From Verminephrobacter eiseniae EF01-2 (lineage in GTDB: Bacteria > Pseudomonadota > Gammaproteobacteria > Burkholderiales > Burkholderiaceae_C): DNA of 64,000 nucleotides. How positions within the stretch are numbered: position 1 is the stretch's first letter; each line of letters begins with the position of its first letter. Shown here piece after piece: positions 1 to 7,267 of the stretch. The translations under genes and the position numbers were made by a program. The notes beneath the pieces are model-generated. The model had not been told where the DNA came from and searched no databases. It saw only the letters and a list, made by a program, of their open reading frames with translations. The DNA lies in contig NC_008786.1 of NCBI RefSeq assembly GCF_000015565.1, forward strand, positions 5,196,501 through 5,260,500, given 5' to 3'.

Positions 1-169
1 GCTTGCCGCGTCCAGCCAGCCCGACACGTTTCTTCACCACGCCGCCGCCGAGATCGGCGTCGATCGACCCGCCAGCCATCTCCTCGACGGCCTTGCACAG
101 GGCGGCATCGGTCAGTTCCGTCTTGCGCATCCATCGCTGGAAGTGGCGGGTTTTGAAGACTCGCATCAT
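1..169 (-). CDS. RelE/HigB-type toxin, 3' end outside window
   Basis: The reverse strand encodes about 56 residues beginning MMRVFKTRHFQRWMRK, followed by LTDAALCKAVEEM and DADLGGGVVKKRVG. This is the N-terminal signature of the RelE-like (Gp49/HigB-2) ribosome-dependent mRNA interferase family of type II toxin-antitoxin systems. Either of two adjacent ATGs (169 or 166) could start it. The gene runs off the left edge, so the C-terminal catalytic part and the antitoxin, which usually lies downstream in this family, cannot be seen. A perfect 7-1-7 palindrome lies just upstream at 181-195 and an IS3 element begins at 201, so the promoter region is almost cut off by the insertion. The family call rests on recognisable sequence; activity is unknown. 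Confidence 0.7.
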   Translation of the reverse strand, partial: MMRVFKTRHFQRWMRKTELTDAALCKAVEEMAGGSIDADLGGGVVKKRVGLAGRGK

Positions 170-180
170 TGATCATATTG

Positions 181-195
181 TGCCACTTAGTGGCA
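181..195. promoter_or_regulatory. Palindrome upstream of the toxin gene
   Basis: TGCCACTTAGTGGCA is a perfect inverted repeat with 7-bp arms around one T. It lies 12 bp upstream of the toxin start and 5 bp from the IS3 end. Toxin-antitoxin operons are normally autorepressed through such sites, so an operator role is plausible but not shown. Confidence 0.45.
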
Positions 196-263
196 TGGTT
201 TGACCCTGCCCCCGAAAAACGTATCCCTTGCTGAGTGGTTCAATGCAAGCAAGGAAAACGGAA

Positions 264-557
264 ATGACGAAGACAGTGCGGGCGCGCTACACGTTGGAAT
301 TCAAGCAGGAGGCAGTGCGACTGGTCCATGGCGGCCAGAGCATCGCAGCGGCGGCCAGGACGCTGGGCGTGGTGGAACAGACGCTGTTCAACTGGGTCAA
401 GGCGGATCGCCTGGGCAAGCTCACAGGCGCTGACAGCAAGGCAGTGAGCGTCGAGCAGATGGAGATCAGCCGGCTGCGCGCGGAGCTGGCACGCGTGAAG
501 ATGGAGCGTGACATCCTGGGAAAAGCGACGGCGTACTTCGCGAAGGCGCAGAGCTGA
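264..557 (+). CDS. IS3-family transposase OrfA
   Basis: The 97-residue protein starts MTKTVRARYTLEFKQEAVRL and carries the helix-turn-helix that binds the element's ends (residues about 10-50, including VVEQTLFNWVKA). A leucine-zipper-like C-terminus follows (EISRLRAELARVKMERDIL). The start at 264 is chosen because homologues begin at this MTK and the alternative at 228 lies inside the left terminal region. The codons GGA AAA at 519-524, preceded by G, form a canonical -1 slippery site. After slippage the -1 frame stays open into orfB, so this product is probably both a regulator and the N-terminal part of the full transposase. Confidence 0.85.
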   Translation: MTKTVRARYTLEFKQEAVRLVHGGQSIAAAARTLGVVEQTLFNWVKADRLGKLTGADSKAVSVEQMEISRLRAELARVKMERDILGKATAYFAKAQS

Positions 558-1450
558 AGTACGCCTTCATTCACCGCAACCGCCAGGCGTGGCCGATCTC
601 TGTGCAGTGCCGAGTCCTGCAGGCCAGCATCACCGGCTACCACGAACACTTCGTTCGTAGAGCCAGCGCGGCCCAGCGGCACCATCTCAGCGACGACGCG
701 CTGCTGGTGCACATCGAGGTGATCCACGCCGAAACGCGGGGCGGCTACGGCTGGCCGCGCACGTGGAAGGAACTGCTGGCCAGGGGCATCCGGGTGGGCA
801 AGGAGCGGGTGCGCAAGCTCATGCAACTGCACGGCATCCAGGCCAAGGGCAAGCGCCGCTTCAAGGTCACCACGGACAGCAAGCATGACCTGCCGATCGC
901 CCCCAATCTGCTGGATCGGCAGTTCGATGTGGCCGAACCCGACAAGGTCTGGGTGGGCGACATCACCTACATCGCAACCGACGAAGGCTGGCTGTTCCTG
1001 GCCGTGGTGATCGACCTGTTCAGCCGCCAGGTGGTGGGCTGGTCACTGCGCCAGGACATGACGCGCGACATCGTCATCGATGCTGTGCGCATGGCCTGGT
1101 TCAAGCGCCATCCGCGCAAGCATGCCGGGCTGATCTTCCACAGCGACCGGGGCAGCCAATACGCCAGCGAGGACTTCAGGGACGTGCTCGTCCAGTGCGG
1201 CATCACGGCCTCGATGAGCCGCAAGGGCAACTGCTGGGACAACGCCTGCAGCGAGACCCTGTTCGGTTCGTTGAAGGTGGAGCGACTGCATGGGCAGCGC
1301 TTCGTGACGCGGCGCCAGGCCAAGGACGAGGTCATCGCCTGGGTACTCTGGTACAACCGCACCCGGCTACACTCCACGCTGGCGTACGTCAGCCCGGCGC
1401 GGTTCGAGCAAGACTGGCATGCGGCTCAGGCCAAGCAAGCCAATTCGTGA
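554..1450 (+). CDS. IS3-family transposase OrfB (DDE catalytic part)
   Basis: This reading frame is -1 relative to orfA and overlaps its stop (CTGA at 554-557). It encodes LKYAFIHRNRQAWPISVQCR and continues to NRTRLHSTLAYVSPARFEQD. An HTH_21-like region is followed by an rve integrase core. The catalytic acids are visible as D in GDITYIATD, D in FHSDRGSQYAS and E in NACSETLFGSLKVE, with the D-to-E spacing near 35 that defines the IS3 class. A GTG at 602 could serve as a late start, but that would drop conserved residues, so synthesis as an OrfAB fusion from 264 is more likely. No inactivating lesion is visible. Confidence 0.88.
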   Translation: MKYAFIHRNRQAWPISVQCRVLQASITGYHEHFVRRASAAQRHHLSDDALLVHIEVIHAETRGGYGWPRTWKELLARGIRVGKERVRKLMQLHGIQAKGKRRFKVTTDSKHDLPIAPNLLDRQFDVAEPDKVWVGDITYIATDEGWLFLAVVIDLFSRQVVGWSLRQDMTRDIVIDAVRMAWFKRHPRKHAGLIFHSDRGSQYASEDFRDVLVQCGITASMSRKGNCWDNACSETLFGSLKVERLHGQRFVTRRQAKDEVIAWVLWYNRTRLHSTLAYVSPARFEQDWHAAQAKQANS

Positions 1451-1595
1451 CTCCGCTATGGGGTACGGATTCCAGGGGCAAGGTCAGTTTGTCTATAGGC
1501 TGCAAACTGGCGCGCTGCGCACTGATGGTCACGGGTTCCATGCAGGTTTTGCATGGAGAACTCGACGATGACCTGAAGCTGCGTGCATTGCGGCC

Positions 1596-1827
1596 AAGGT
1601 GCGCTTCGACACCAGCCTGACGCCCGACGCCACGGTCACAGTCCGGCTGGATGAGACCAACCAAGCGCCGCTGGACTACTACCTGTTGCCGCGTCTGGAT
1701 TTCGACCAGTCGGGCATCCATCTGGCCGGCCGATCACAACGGCCTCGAATTCGAGAGCTACCGCTTCGACAGCCTGGACTACCTCTACGGCATGGCCGAG
1801 CGCAGCCGCATCCGGAGGGCCGCATGA
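1596..1827 (+). pseudogene. Recombinase-type C-terminal remnant with GGCC duplication
   Basis: Just after the IS3 element a short stretch reads KVRFDTSLTPDATVTVRLDE and then LDYYLLPRLDF. The frame breaks at 1725-1731, where GGCC is doubled, and resumes one frame over as DHNGLEFESYRFDSLDYLYG followed by MAERSRIRRAA and a stop at 1825-1827. The tail resembles the C-termini of site-specific recombinase-associated genes that sit upstream of ParB/RepB-like genes, and here a ParB-like start overlaps the stop as ATGA. The N-terminal part is missing. Identification is by resemblance only. Confidence 0.4.
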
Positions 1828-2009
1828 CCAGACCGCACCACGCCACCGACTTGCAAATGATCCCGGTCGATCAGATCGCCGTGCTCAACCCGCGCGACCG
1901 CAATGGCCGCGTGTTCGAGGAGATCGTCGGCAACATCAAGAAGATCGGCCTGAAGAAGCCGGTCACGGTGACGCCGCGCGACGATCTGGAGGACGGCAAA
2001 CGCTTTCTG
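1824..2009 (+). pseudogene. ParB/RepB-like N-terminal fragment
   Basis: Starting at an ATG that overlaps the previous stop, the frame encodes MTRPHHATDLQMIPVDQIAV then LNPRDRNGRVFEEIVGNIKK and IGLKKPVTVTPR. This is the beginning of the ParB/Srx-fold domain of plasmid-partition-like RepB proteins. After about 60 residues (KRF, near 2003) the similarity stops abruptly and the DNA becomes the antisense of a phage tail gene. The central and C-terminal parts are absent, so this is a recombination stump rather than a working gene. Confidence 0.55.
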
Positions 2010-3326
2010 CATCTCGACGAAGATGCGGTTCATCTCCGTGAGGCGTTCCTGATGCCGCTGGGTGGCCTCGGCGATGGTGTCAGAGGTGAAGATGGCGGCG
2101 AACACTTCCCAGCGGAAGCGCAGGTGCTCGATGCCCGTCATCAGCACCTGCACCATGAAGATGCCTGCCTTGCGGACGATCTCGAACTTCTCCGAAAGCC
2201 ACGTTCCGATCTCCCAACCGATGATGGCCGCACCGAGCACGCCGAAGGCCACGCGCAGCTTGCCCACCGTGGCGATGGCGTTCGACAGCGACAGGTTGGC
2301 CGTTGCCCACGCCGCCGCCGTGGTGCTGGCCGCCGTCACCGCCGCCGCGCCTGCCGTCTGCCACGCGATGATCAGCGCCGGAATCAGCCGGTAGATCAGC
2401 ACCGCCAGACCCACTTCGGCGATGCGCTTCAACCACTGCATCACCGTGTCGAGGTTTTCCGACAGCCACGTCAGTGCCTCGGCGACCTTCTTGGTGAAGC
2501 CGGTCGATTCGTCCAGGCGGCTGATCCACTGGCCGAAGGCATTGGACAGCCGCGTGAATGCCTGGCTGACCGTCATCGGCAGTTGCGCGTACTCGGCGGC
2601 CAGCTTGTCCTTCTGGCTCATCAACGCGTTGACCACCACGTCGGCGGTGAGCCGCCCTTCCTCGGCCAGCTTGCGCAAGCGCCCGATGGGCACGTTCAGG
2701 CCATCGGCCAGCGCCTTGGCCAGACGCGGGCTGTTCTCGACGACGGAGTTGAATTCCTCGCCGCGCAGCACACCCGCCGACAGCGCCTGACCGAACTGCA
2801 GCAGGGACGACTGCACCTCGGTCGCCGATGCACCGGAGATGCGCAGCGCCTGCGAGATGCTTTCGGTGAGCGATATTGCATCCTGTTGCTCGCCGCCCAG
2901 CATCCGCACTGCCTGCTGCAGCCTGCCGTAGAGCGTGGCGGTTTCCTGGATCGGCACGCCGATGCGCTGGGCGATAGCGAACAGTTCCTTCTGCGCGACC
3001 GTGTACTCGCGGCTGCCCGCGGTGGCGAGATTGAGCCGCGCGGACATCATGTTCCACGCGTCGGCGATCTGGACGATCTCCTGCAGTTTGCCCGCCGCCC
3101 AGTTGATGGTGAGGAAGGCCAGCAACTGGGTCTTGGCCTTGTTGATTTGGTCGCCGAAGGCCGACACCCCGGCCTTGACCTCGGCCATCCCGGCGGCGGC
3201 CTTGTCGCTGGCGGTCTTGGCGCTGGAACTCAGCCCGCCGAGGCTGCGCTCGGCGTTCGTGATCGCGCGCTTGAGCCCTTCGTCCGCGCCTTCGAGCGCG
3301 ACGAGTAGGGAAATACGGTTTGCCAT
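2004..3326 (-). pseudogene. Phage tail tape-measure protein, 5' fragment
   Basis: The reverse strand from 3326 encodes MANRISLLVALEGADEGLKR followed by the tape-measure N-terminal domain, including GVPIQETATLYGRLQQAVR, SLTESISQALRISG and VLRGEEFNSVVENSPRLAK. Hydrophobic alpha-helical stretches follow (VGLAVLIYRLIPALIIAW, VAFGVLGAAIIGWEIGTW). This is the TMP_2-type N-terminus of siphophage or myophage tape measures. Similarity ends near residue 440 (EMQKA), where the frame runs into antisense of the ParB-like fragment. Tape-measure proteins are normally much longer, and no other tail genes surround it, so this is a prophage relic truncated at its 3' end. Confidence 0.7.
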
Positions 3327-3349
3327 GAACGTGGGAATCGGATGAAATT

Positions 3350-3380
3350 AAGACCATTTAGGTCAGACCTGTGTGGTCTT
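3350..3380. promoter_or_regulatory. Nested palindrome, probable Phd operator
   Basis: A 31-bp imperfect palindrome is centred at 3365. Outer arms AAGACCA and TGGTCTT and inner arms AGGT and ACCT share the same centre. It lies 14 bp upstream of the antitoxin ATG and over its likely promoter. Phd/YefM antitoxins repress their own operon through palindromes of this kind, so operator function is a reasonable inference. Confidence 0.5.
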
Positions 3381-3393
3381 TTGGAGGTTGATC

Positions 3394-3654
3394 ATGCAAA
3401 GCTGGCAAATGCAAAACGCCAAGGCGCGGTTCTCGGAACTGGTCAAGCACGCGGCCCAGGAGGGGCCACAAGACATCACCCTGCACGGCAAATCCGTGGC
3501 GGTCGTGCTGTCGCGCGAACTGTTCGACCGGCTTTCCGGCAACGAGCAGTCGCTGGTGGAATTCATGCGCGCCTCACCGCTGGCGGGGCACGATGAGATC
3601 GCGTTCGAACGCGACCGTGGCCCCGGCAGCCTGCCGCGCGAGATCACGTTTTGA
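3394..3654 (+). CDS. Phd/YefM-family antitoxin
   Basis: The 86-residue protein begins MQSWQMQNAKARFSELVKHA and continues GPQDITLHGKSVAVVLSREL. This is the Phd/YefM DNA-binding fold, which represses the operon and whose C-terminal tail neutralises the partner toxin. The start at 3394 has a GGAGG ribosome site nine bases upstream (3384-3388). The gene overlaps the next frame by four bases, as is usual for phd-vapC pairs. The tail (EFMRASPLAGHDEIAFERDR) is full length and intact. Its cognate toxin is altered: the downstream PIN-domain gene has lost its C-terminus to a CysE fragment, so the antitoxin may be an orphan. Confidence 0.85.
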   Translation: MQSWQMQNAKARFSELVKHAAQEGPQDITLHGKSVAVVLSRELFDRLSGNEQSLVEFMRASPLAGHDEIAFERDRGPGSLPREITF

Positions 3655-4280
3655 GCTACCTCGTCGACACCAACGTCCTGTCCGAACTGCGCAACCGCAG
3701 GGCCGACGCAAAGGTCGTGGCGTGGATGCAAGCGCGTCCGCGCCAGTCGCTGTACCTCTGCGTCCTGAGCCTGGGTGAAATCCGCAAAGGCATCGAAGGT
3801 GTCGCCGACCCCGCGTTCCGCCAGACCCTCACGGACTGGCTGGAAGTGGAATTGCCCAACTACTTCCTCGGTCGGGTGCTGGGCATCGACGCGGAGGTCG
3901 CCGACCGCTGGGGTCGCGTGCAGGCCAGCGCCGGTCGCACCTTGCCGGTCATCGACGCGCTGCTGGCGGCCACGGCCTTGCAGCACGACCTGACCATGGA
4001 TCACGGCACCGGCGTCGTCATTGGCGAAACCAGCATCGTTGGCGACGATGTCACGATTTTTCAAGGTGTGACGCTGGGCGGAACAGGCAAGCAATCCGGC
4101 GACCGGCACCCCAAGGTCGGCGCTGAGGTCTTGTTGTGCGCAAACGCCACTGTACTGGGAAATATTCAAATCGGCCGGGGCTCCAAGATCGGCGCCGGCA
4201 GTGTGGTGCTGGAGGATGTGCCGGCCTGGTCCACCTATGTGGGCGTGGCCGCGCGCGCAGTGGTGCGCCCGATCGAGTAG
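3651..4280 (+). CDS. Chimera: VapC-like PIN toxin fused to CysE C-terminal domain
   Basis: One uninterrupted 209-residue frame starts at TTG 3651, overlapping the antitoxin stop. Residues 1 to about 114 are a VapC-type PIN nuclease: VDTNVLSELRNRR with the first acidic residue, LSLGEIRKGIEG with the second and PVIDALLAATALQHDLT with the third. The usual last segment with the fourth acidic residue (a TRNVxDF-type motif) is missing. From residue 115 the frame becomes the left-handed beta-helix of serine acetyltransferase (MDHGTGVVIGETSIVGDD, QGVTLGGTGKQSGDRHPKVG, GRGSKIGAGSVVLEDVP). Both catalytic-type histidines of CysE (MDH and DRHPK) are kept, but its N-terminal helical domain is gone. Each half is clearly recognisable. 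Whether the fusion is made, folds or acts is unknown; loss of both activities is the simplest expectation. Confidence 0.75.
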   Translation: MSYLVDTNVLSELRNRRADAKVVAWMQARPRQSLYLCVLSLGEIRKGIEGVADPAFRQTLTDWLEVELPNYFLGRVLGIDAEVADRWGRVQASAGRTLPVIDALLAATALQHDLTMDHGTGVVIGETSIVGDDVTIFQGVTLGGTGKQSGDRHPKVGAEVLLCANATVLGNIQIGRGSKIGAGSVVLEDVPAWSTYVGVAARAVVRPIE

Positions 4281-4366
4281 CCGGTAGTTGTGCGCGGATC
4301 CTGGATCAACGTGGGAGAATCCAGCACGATGCAACTCGGGTAATCATCGAACAGTCCAAGGAATCT

Positions 4367-5464
4367 ATGTTCATGAAGCAATCCATTAGACATGTAGTTG
4401 TTGTCCTGGCCTGCATATTTTTGCTGCAAGCGTGTTCAGAGCCGCCTACGGCTTCTCCGGTTGGCGTGTCTTTCATTTCTTTTGCGGACTCCAAGCGAAC
4501 AGCCTGGGAATCGAATGCCCCCCGGCCTTTGGAAACCGTGCTCTGGTTTCCCGCCGAGACCGGCACTCCCACGGAAGACTGGCGCGCCGGCTTTTTGCTT
4601 GCCGGTCCCCATGCATTTCATGCTTCCTTGCCTAAAACGCCGCAGAAGTTTCCGTTGATCCTGCTGTCGCATGGAACGGGTGGAAGCGCTCAGTCCATGG
4701 CCTGGTTCGCTCGCGGGTTGGCCGAAGCGGGGTACATCGTCGCCGCGGTCAATCACCACGGCAACACAGCGGTGGAGCCAAAGTATCTGCCGCAGGGCTT
4801 CGCTCTCTGGTGGGAACGCGCCCGCGATTTGTCTGTGCTGCTCGACAAACTGATCGCCGACCCGGCCTTCGGGCCGCGCATTGACATGAACCGGGTCGGC
4901 GTGGCGGGTTTCTCTCTGGGGGGCTACACCGCACTGACGCTGGCCGGTGCGCGCACCGATTACGCCCAATGGCAGCATTACTGCGACAAGGCTCCCAGTG
5001 ACAGCAGCTGCAAATTGACTGCCGAAGCCGACTTTGGGATGGACAAGATGAAGCGCGTGCTTGACACGGATGCGCGGGCGCGGGCTTCGCTGGCGCGTGC
5101 CGGCGACAACTACCGCGACGAACGCGTGCGCGCTGCGTTTGCGATGGCGCCGGTGCTTGCTTTGGCCTTTGATAAGGCCAGCCTGGCGCACATCAGCATC
5201 CCGGTTTCAATGCTCGTGGGAGAGAACGACGACCAGGCGCCGCCTTTAAGCAACGCTGCCCTGCTGGCAACGCAGATACCGATGGCCCAGCTGCATGAGA
5301 TCAAAAACGGCACGCACTACATGTTCATTGCGCGCTGCACGCTCTTGGGTAAGGTACTTCATTTTCAGATTTGCACCGATCCATGGACTCTCACTCGCAG
5401 TCAGGTTCATCATGACACGGTCGCGCAGGCTGTGGCCTTCTTCAGCGTGAAGTTGGCGCCCTAG
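4367..5464 (+). CDS. Lipoprotein alpha/beta hydrolase (dienelactone-hydrolase-like)
   Basis: The protein of about 365 residues begins with a lipoprotein signal (MKQSIRHVVVVLACIFLLQA then CSEP), so it is probably anchored to a membrane on the periplasmic side. The body is an alpha/beta hydrolase: oxyanion-region motif LILLSHGTGGSAQSMAWFAR, nucleophile elbow GVAGFSLGGYTALTLAG with serine in GFSLGG, an acid candidate in VSMLVGENDDQAP and the histidine in KNGTHYMF. It resembles PAF-acetylhydrolase/dienelactone hydrolases of unknown substrate. ATGs at 4367 and 4373 are both possible; an AAGGA site at 4358-4362 suits the second slightly better. The TAG stop at 5462-5464 takes its last base from the IS5 element. 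A frameshifted paralogue lies at 9540-10527. Confidence 0.8.
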   Translation: MFMKQSIRHVVVVLACIFLLQACSEPPTASPVGVSFISFADSKRTAWESNAPRPLETVLWFPAETGTPTEDWRAGFLLAGPHAFHASLPKTPQKFPLILLSHGTGGSAQSMAWFARGLAEAGYIVAAVNHHGNTAVEPKYLPQGFALWWERARDLSVLLDKLIADPAFGPRIDMNRVGVAGFSLGGYTALTLAGARTDYAQWQHYCDKAPSDSSCKLTAEADFGMDKMKRVLDTDARARASLARAGDNYRDERVRAAFAMAPVLALAFDKASLAHISIPVSMLVGENDDQAPPLSNAALLATQIPMAQLHEIKNGTHYMFIARCTLLGKVLHFQICTDPWTLTRSQVHHDTVAQAVAFFSVKLAP

Positions 5465-6297
5465 GGCGTGTTAACAATCAATGGGTTATGTCTATACTTG
5501 ATCTTTGAATGAATAGGGGTCCAAGATGCAAGAAGTCAGAAAACTACTATGTGATGAACAATGGGAGAAATTATCTCCGTTATTACCGGGTAAGCCGAGC
5601 GATCCTGGGGCGACCGCCCAGGACAATCGGCTATTTTTGGAAGCGGTGTTGTGGATCATGCGCACGGGTTCACCATGGCGAGACTTGCCTGCAGAATTGG
5701 GCAACTGGCACACAACATACACGCGGTTCAAGCGCTGGGGCGAGTCGGGCGTATGGCAGCGGGTCTGCGAAATTGTCAGTGGCGACAGAGATTTGAAAAT
5801 GCTGATGATCGATAGTACGGTGGTGCGTGCACATCAACACGCTGCTGGTGCCAAAAAAAAGAGGGGCCACAGGCAATAGGCCGTTCGCGTGGTGGATGGA
5901 CGAGCAAGATTCACGTCGTTGTCGATGCGCTCGGTAGCCCAGTGCGTTGGCTGCTCACTGGTGGCGAGGTAGTCGATATTACACAAGCCAAGTCGCTGTT
6001 GGAAGGCTTGAAAGCCGATGCGGTACTGGCTGACAAGGGCTACGATGCCGATGCCCTGATTGACAGCATTCAGGTCGCTGGTGCGACGGCGGTCATTCCA
6101 CCCAGGCGCAATCGTGTGGTGCAGCGAAGTTATGATCGACATCTGTATAAGGAGCGCAATTTGGTCGAGCGTTTTTTTAATCGGATCAAGCAATTCCGAA
6201 GAATCGCAACTCGTTATGAAAAGCTGGCGCGTAACTACCTGTCGTTTCTCAATCTGGTTTGTACTTATATCTGGATTACTTGATTGTTAACACGCCC
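5464..6297 (+). mobile_element. IS5-family element (IS427-like), complete
   Basis: Perfect 18-bp terminal inverted repeats GGGCGTGTTAACAATCAA (5464-5481) and its complement (6280-6297) bound an 834-bp element. TA flanks both ends (5462-5463, 6298-6299), as expected for the IS427 group. It carries one transposase gene split by a -1 frameshift at a run of eight A (5853-5860). The insertion falls in the stop codon of the upstream hydrolase. The intact ends suggest a recent arrival. Confidence 0.9.
5526..6283 (+). CDS. IS5-family transposase made by -1 frameshifting
   Basis: The first frame (5526-5879) begins MQEVRKLLCDEQWEKLSPLL and holds the DUF4096-type N-terminal domain (LWIMRTGSPWRDLPAELGNW) and the first catalytic D (LMIDSTVVRAHQHAAGAKKK). 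At AAAAAAAAG (5853-5861) a -1 shift joins it to the second frame, which reads QAIGRSRGGWTSKIHVVVDA, then LADKGYDADALID with the second D and NLVERFFNRIKQFRRIATRY with the catalytic E, stopping at 6283. A split at an A-rich slippery run is usual for the IS427 group, through ribosomal frameshifting or transcriptional slippage, so the gene should not be called broken. Without a shift only a 117-residue protein is made. Confidence 0.85.
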
Positions 6298-6495
6298 TAA
6301 GATTGATGTCATATATCCCAAGATGCTGATTGCAATAGAATAACCTGCCGCTTCAGCCAGAATCAATTTCTGCATGCTTAAAAAAACACTGGTGGCTCCG
6401 GATAACAGCAGCAGTGTATTGGTTGACCCGGGTGTAATAAGCAGCATGCCGGTCAGAAAAAGAATTTGAGAAACCTCCTGCCAGGTCGATAACAT
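6298..6495 (-). pseudogene. LysE-type amino-acid exporter, truncated
   Basis: On the reverse strand an ATG at 6495 opens MLSTWQEVSQILFLTGMLLI then TPGSTNTLLLLSGATSVFL and AEAAGYSIAISILGYMTSIL. This is the first transmembrane pair of a LysE/RhtB-family exporter, with the conserved PGxxN turn near residue 25. Only about 65 of some 200 residues remain; the frame then runs into the IS5 element and, beyond it, antisense of the hydrolase. Base composition is visibly more AT-rich than the surrounding genes. The intact GNAT gene just upstream on the same strand was probably its operon partner before truncation. Confidence 0.6.
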
Positions 6496-6634
6496 ATTTC
6501 TATCCCATACTGAGGGGTTGTCGAGTAAATGAGCAAAACCAAACTTTTCCGGCTGTCGCAACATGCCGGAAAGCGTCATTGAAACCGTGTTAGCCTTTTT
6601 TGCTCAGACCAAACTAACGCAGCCTGCGTTGTAA

Positions 6635-7189
6635 TTAGCGATTGGTCGCTAACCAGCGCTCCTTGGTCAGGACATAAAGGCAGTGTCGTTCAAGCTCATG
6701 CCCGCTCTCCAGTTTGGGATGATTGAATTCCTCGCCGGTATTTTTCATGCCGACTTTAATCATTACCCGCTGTGATGGCGTATTGACCTGTGCCGTAAAG
6801 GAGTACACCGCGTCCAGCGCCAGCTCTTCAAAGGCAAATTGCAAGACCCGCCTTGCGGCTTCAGGCGCATAGCCCTTTCCCCAGTTAGCAGCCAGAATGC
6901 GCCAGGCGATCTCCGTCAGCGGCGCATGGGGAATGCCGCTGTCACCAGCCTGCGTGTGCAAGCCGGATATCCCGATAAACTCGCCGCTGGCTTTCAACTC
7001 CACCGCCCACACCCCCCAGCCCCTTTCTGTTATCAGCGAACGCAACTTATCAGCCTGTTCATGGCTCTCCTGCACGGGCAACGCACTGGGGAAGTAGCGC
7101 ATCACCATCGGGTCTGCATTCAGCCGGGCATACGCAGGATAATCCTCATCCTTCCACTGCCGTAGGCGTAATCGTTCCGTTTCTAACAT
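6635..7189 (-). CDS. GNAT-family N-acetyltransferase (RimJ/RimL type)
   Basis: The 184-residue protein starts MLETERLRLRQWKDEDYPAY, the usual opening of Acetyltransf_3 proteins. It keeps the acetyl-CoA-binding region (EIAWRILAANWGKGYAPEAA, RRVLQFAFEELALD) and the closing motif NTPSQRVMIKVGMKNTGEEF. These enzymes transfer acetyl groups to N-terminal or small-molecule amines; the substrate here is not predictable. The gene is full length. Codon use and composition are less GC-rich than neighbours, and gene plus following LysE stump look like a piece transferred from another lineage (gamma-proteobacterial-like by general appearance, an inference). The stop lies 140 bp upstream of the LysE start at 6495. 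Confidence 0.8.
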   Translation of the reverse strand: MLETERLRLRQWKDEDYPAYARLNADPMVMRYFPSALPVQESHEQADKLRSLITERGWGVWAVELKASGEFIGISGLHTQAGDSGIPHAPLTEIAWRILAANWGKGYAPEAARRVLQFAFEELALDAVYSFTAQVNTPSQRVMIKVGMKNTGEEFNHPKLESGHELERHCLYVLTKERWLATNR

Positions 7190-7267
7190 CGCTATGCACC
7201 CATAAATTTTTTAAGGCGGGAGATCCCCGCCGGGACGTTAACATTTTTCCGCCTCAAGGAAAGCGCG

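Larger units (their letters stand above)
201..1486 (+). mobile_element. Complete IS3-family insertion sequence
   Basis: The element starts TGACCCTGCCCCCG at 201 and ends in the imperfect reverse complement, CAGGGGCAAGGTCA, at 1486. The terminal repeats stay similar over about 27 bp. The bases GTT flank both ends (198-200 and 1487-1489), a 3-bp target duplication typical of the IS3 family. Inside are orfA and orfB, with orfB in the -1 frame. A slippery heptamer GGGAAAA at 518-524 is in the correct phase for programmed frameshifting to an OrfAB transposase. Ends, duplication and both frames are intact, so the copy may still be active. Confidence 0.9.

Noticed and set aside
602..1450. IS3 orfB starting at GTG 602
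   Set aside because: Conserved residues upstream (LKYAFIHRNRQAWPIS) lie in the same open frame, and a correct -1 slippery site exists in orfA, so a fusion or an earlier start is better supported.
1785..2003. C-terminal extension of the reverse tape-measure frame
   Set aside because: These residues are antisense of the ParB-like fragment and resemble no tail protein; the true fragment ends near 2004.
7215..7231. GGCGGG/CCCGCC hairpin as a terminator
   Set aside because: The T run lies before the stem on the plus strand and A residues follow it on the minus strand, so it fits an intrinsic terminator in neither direction.
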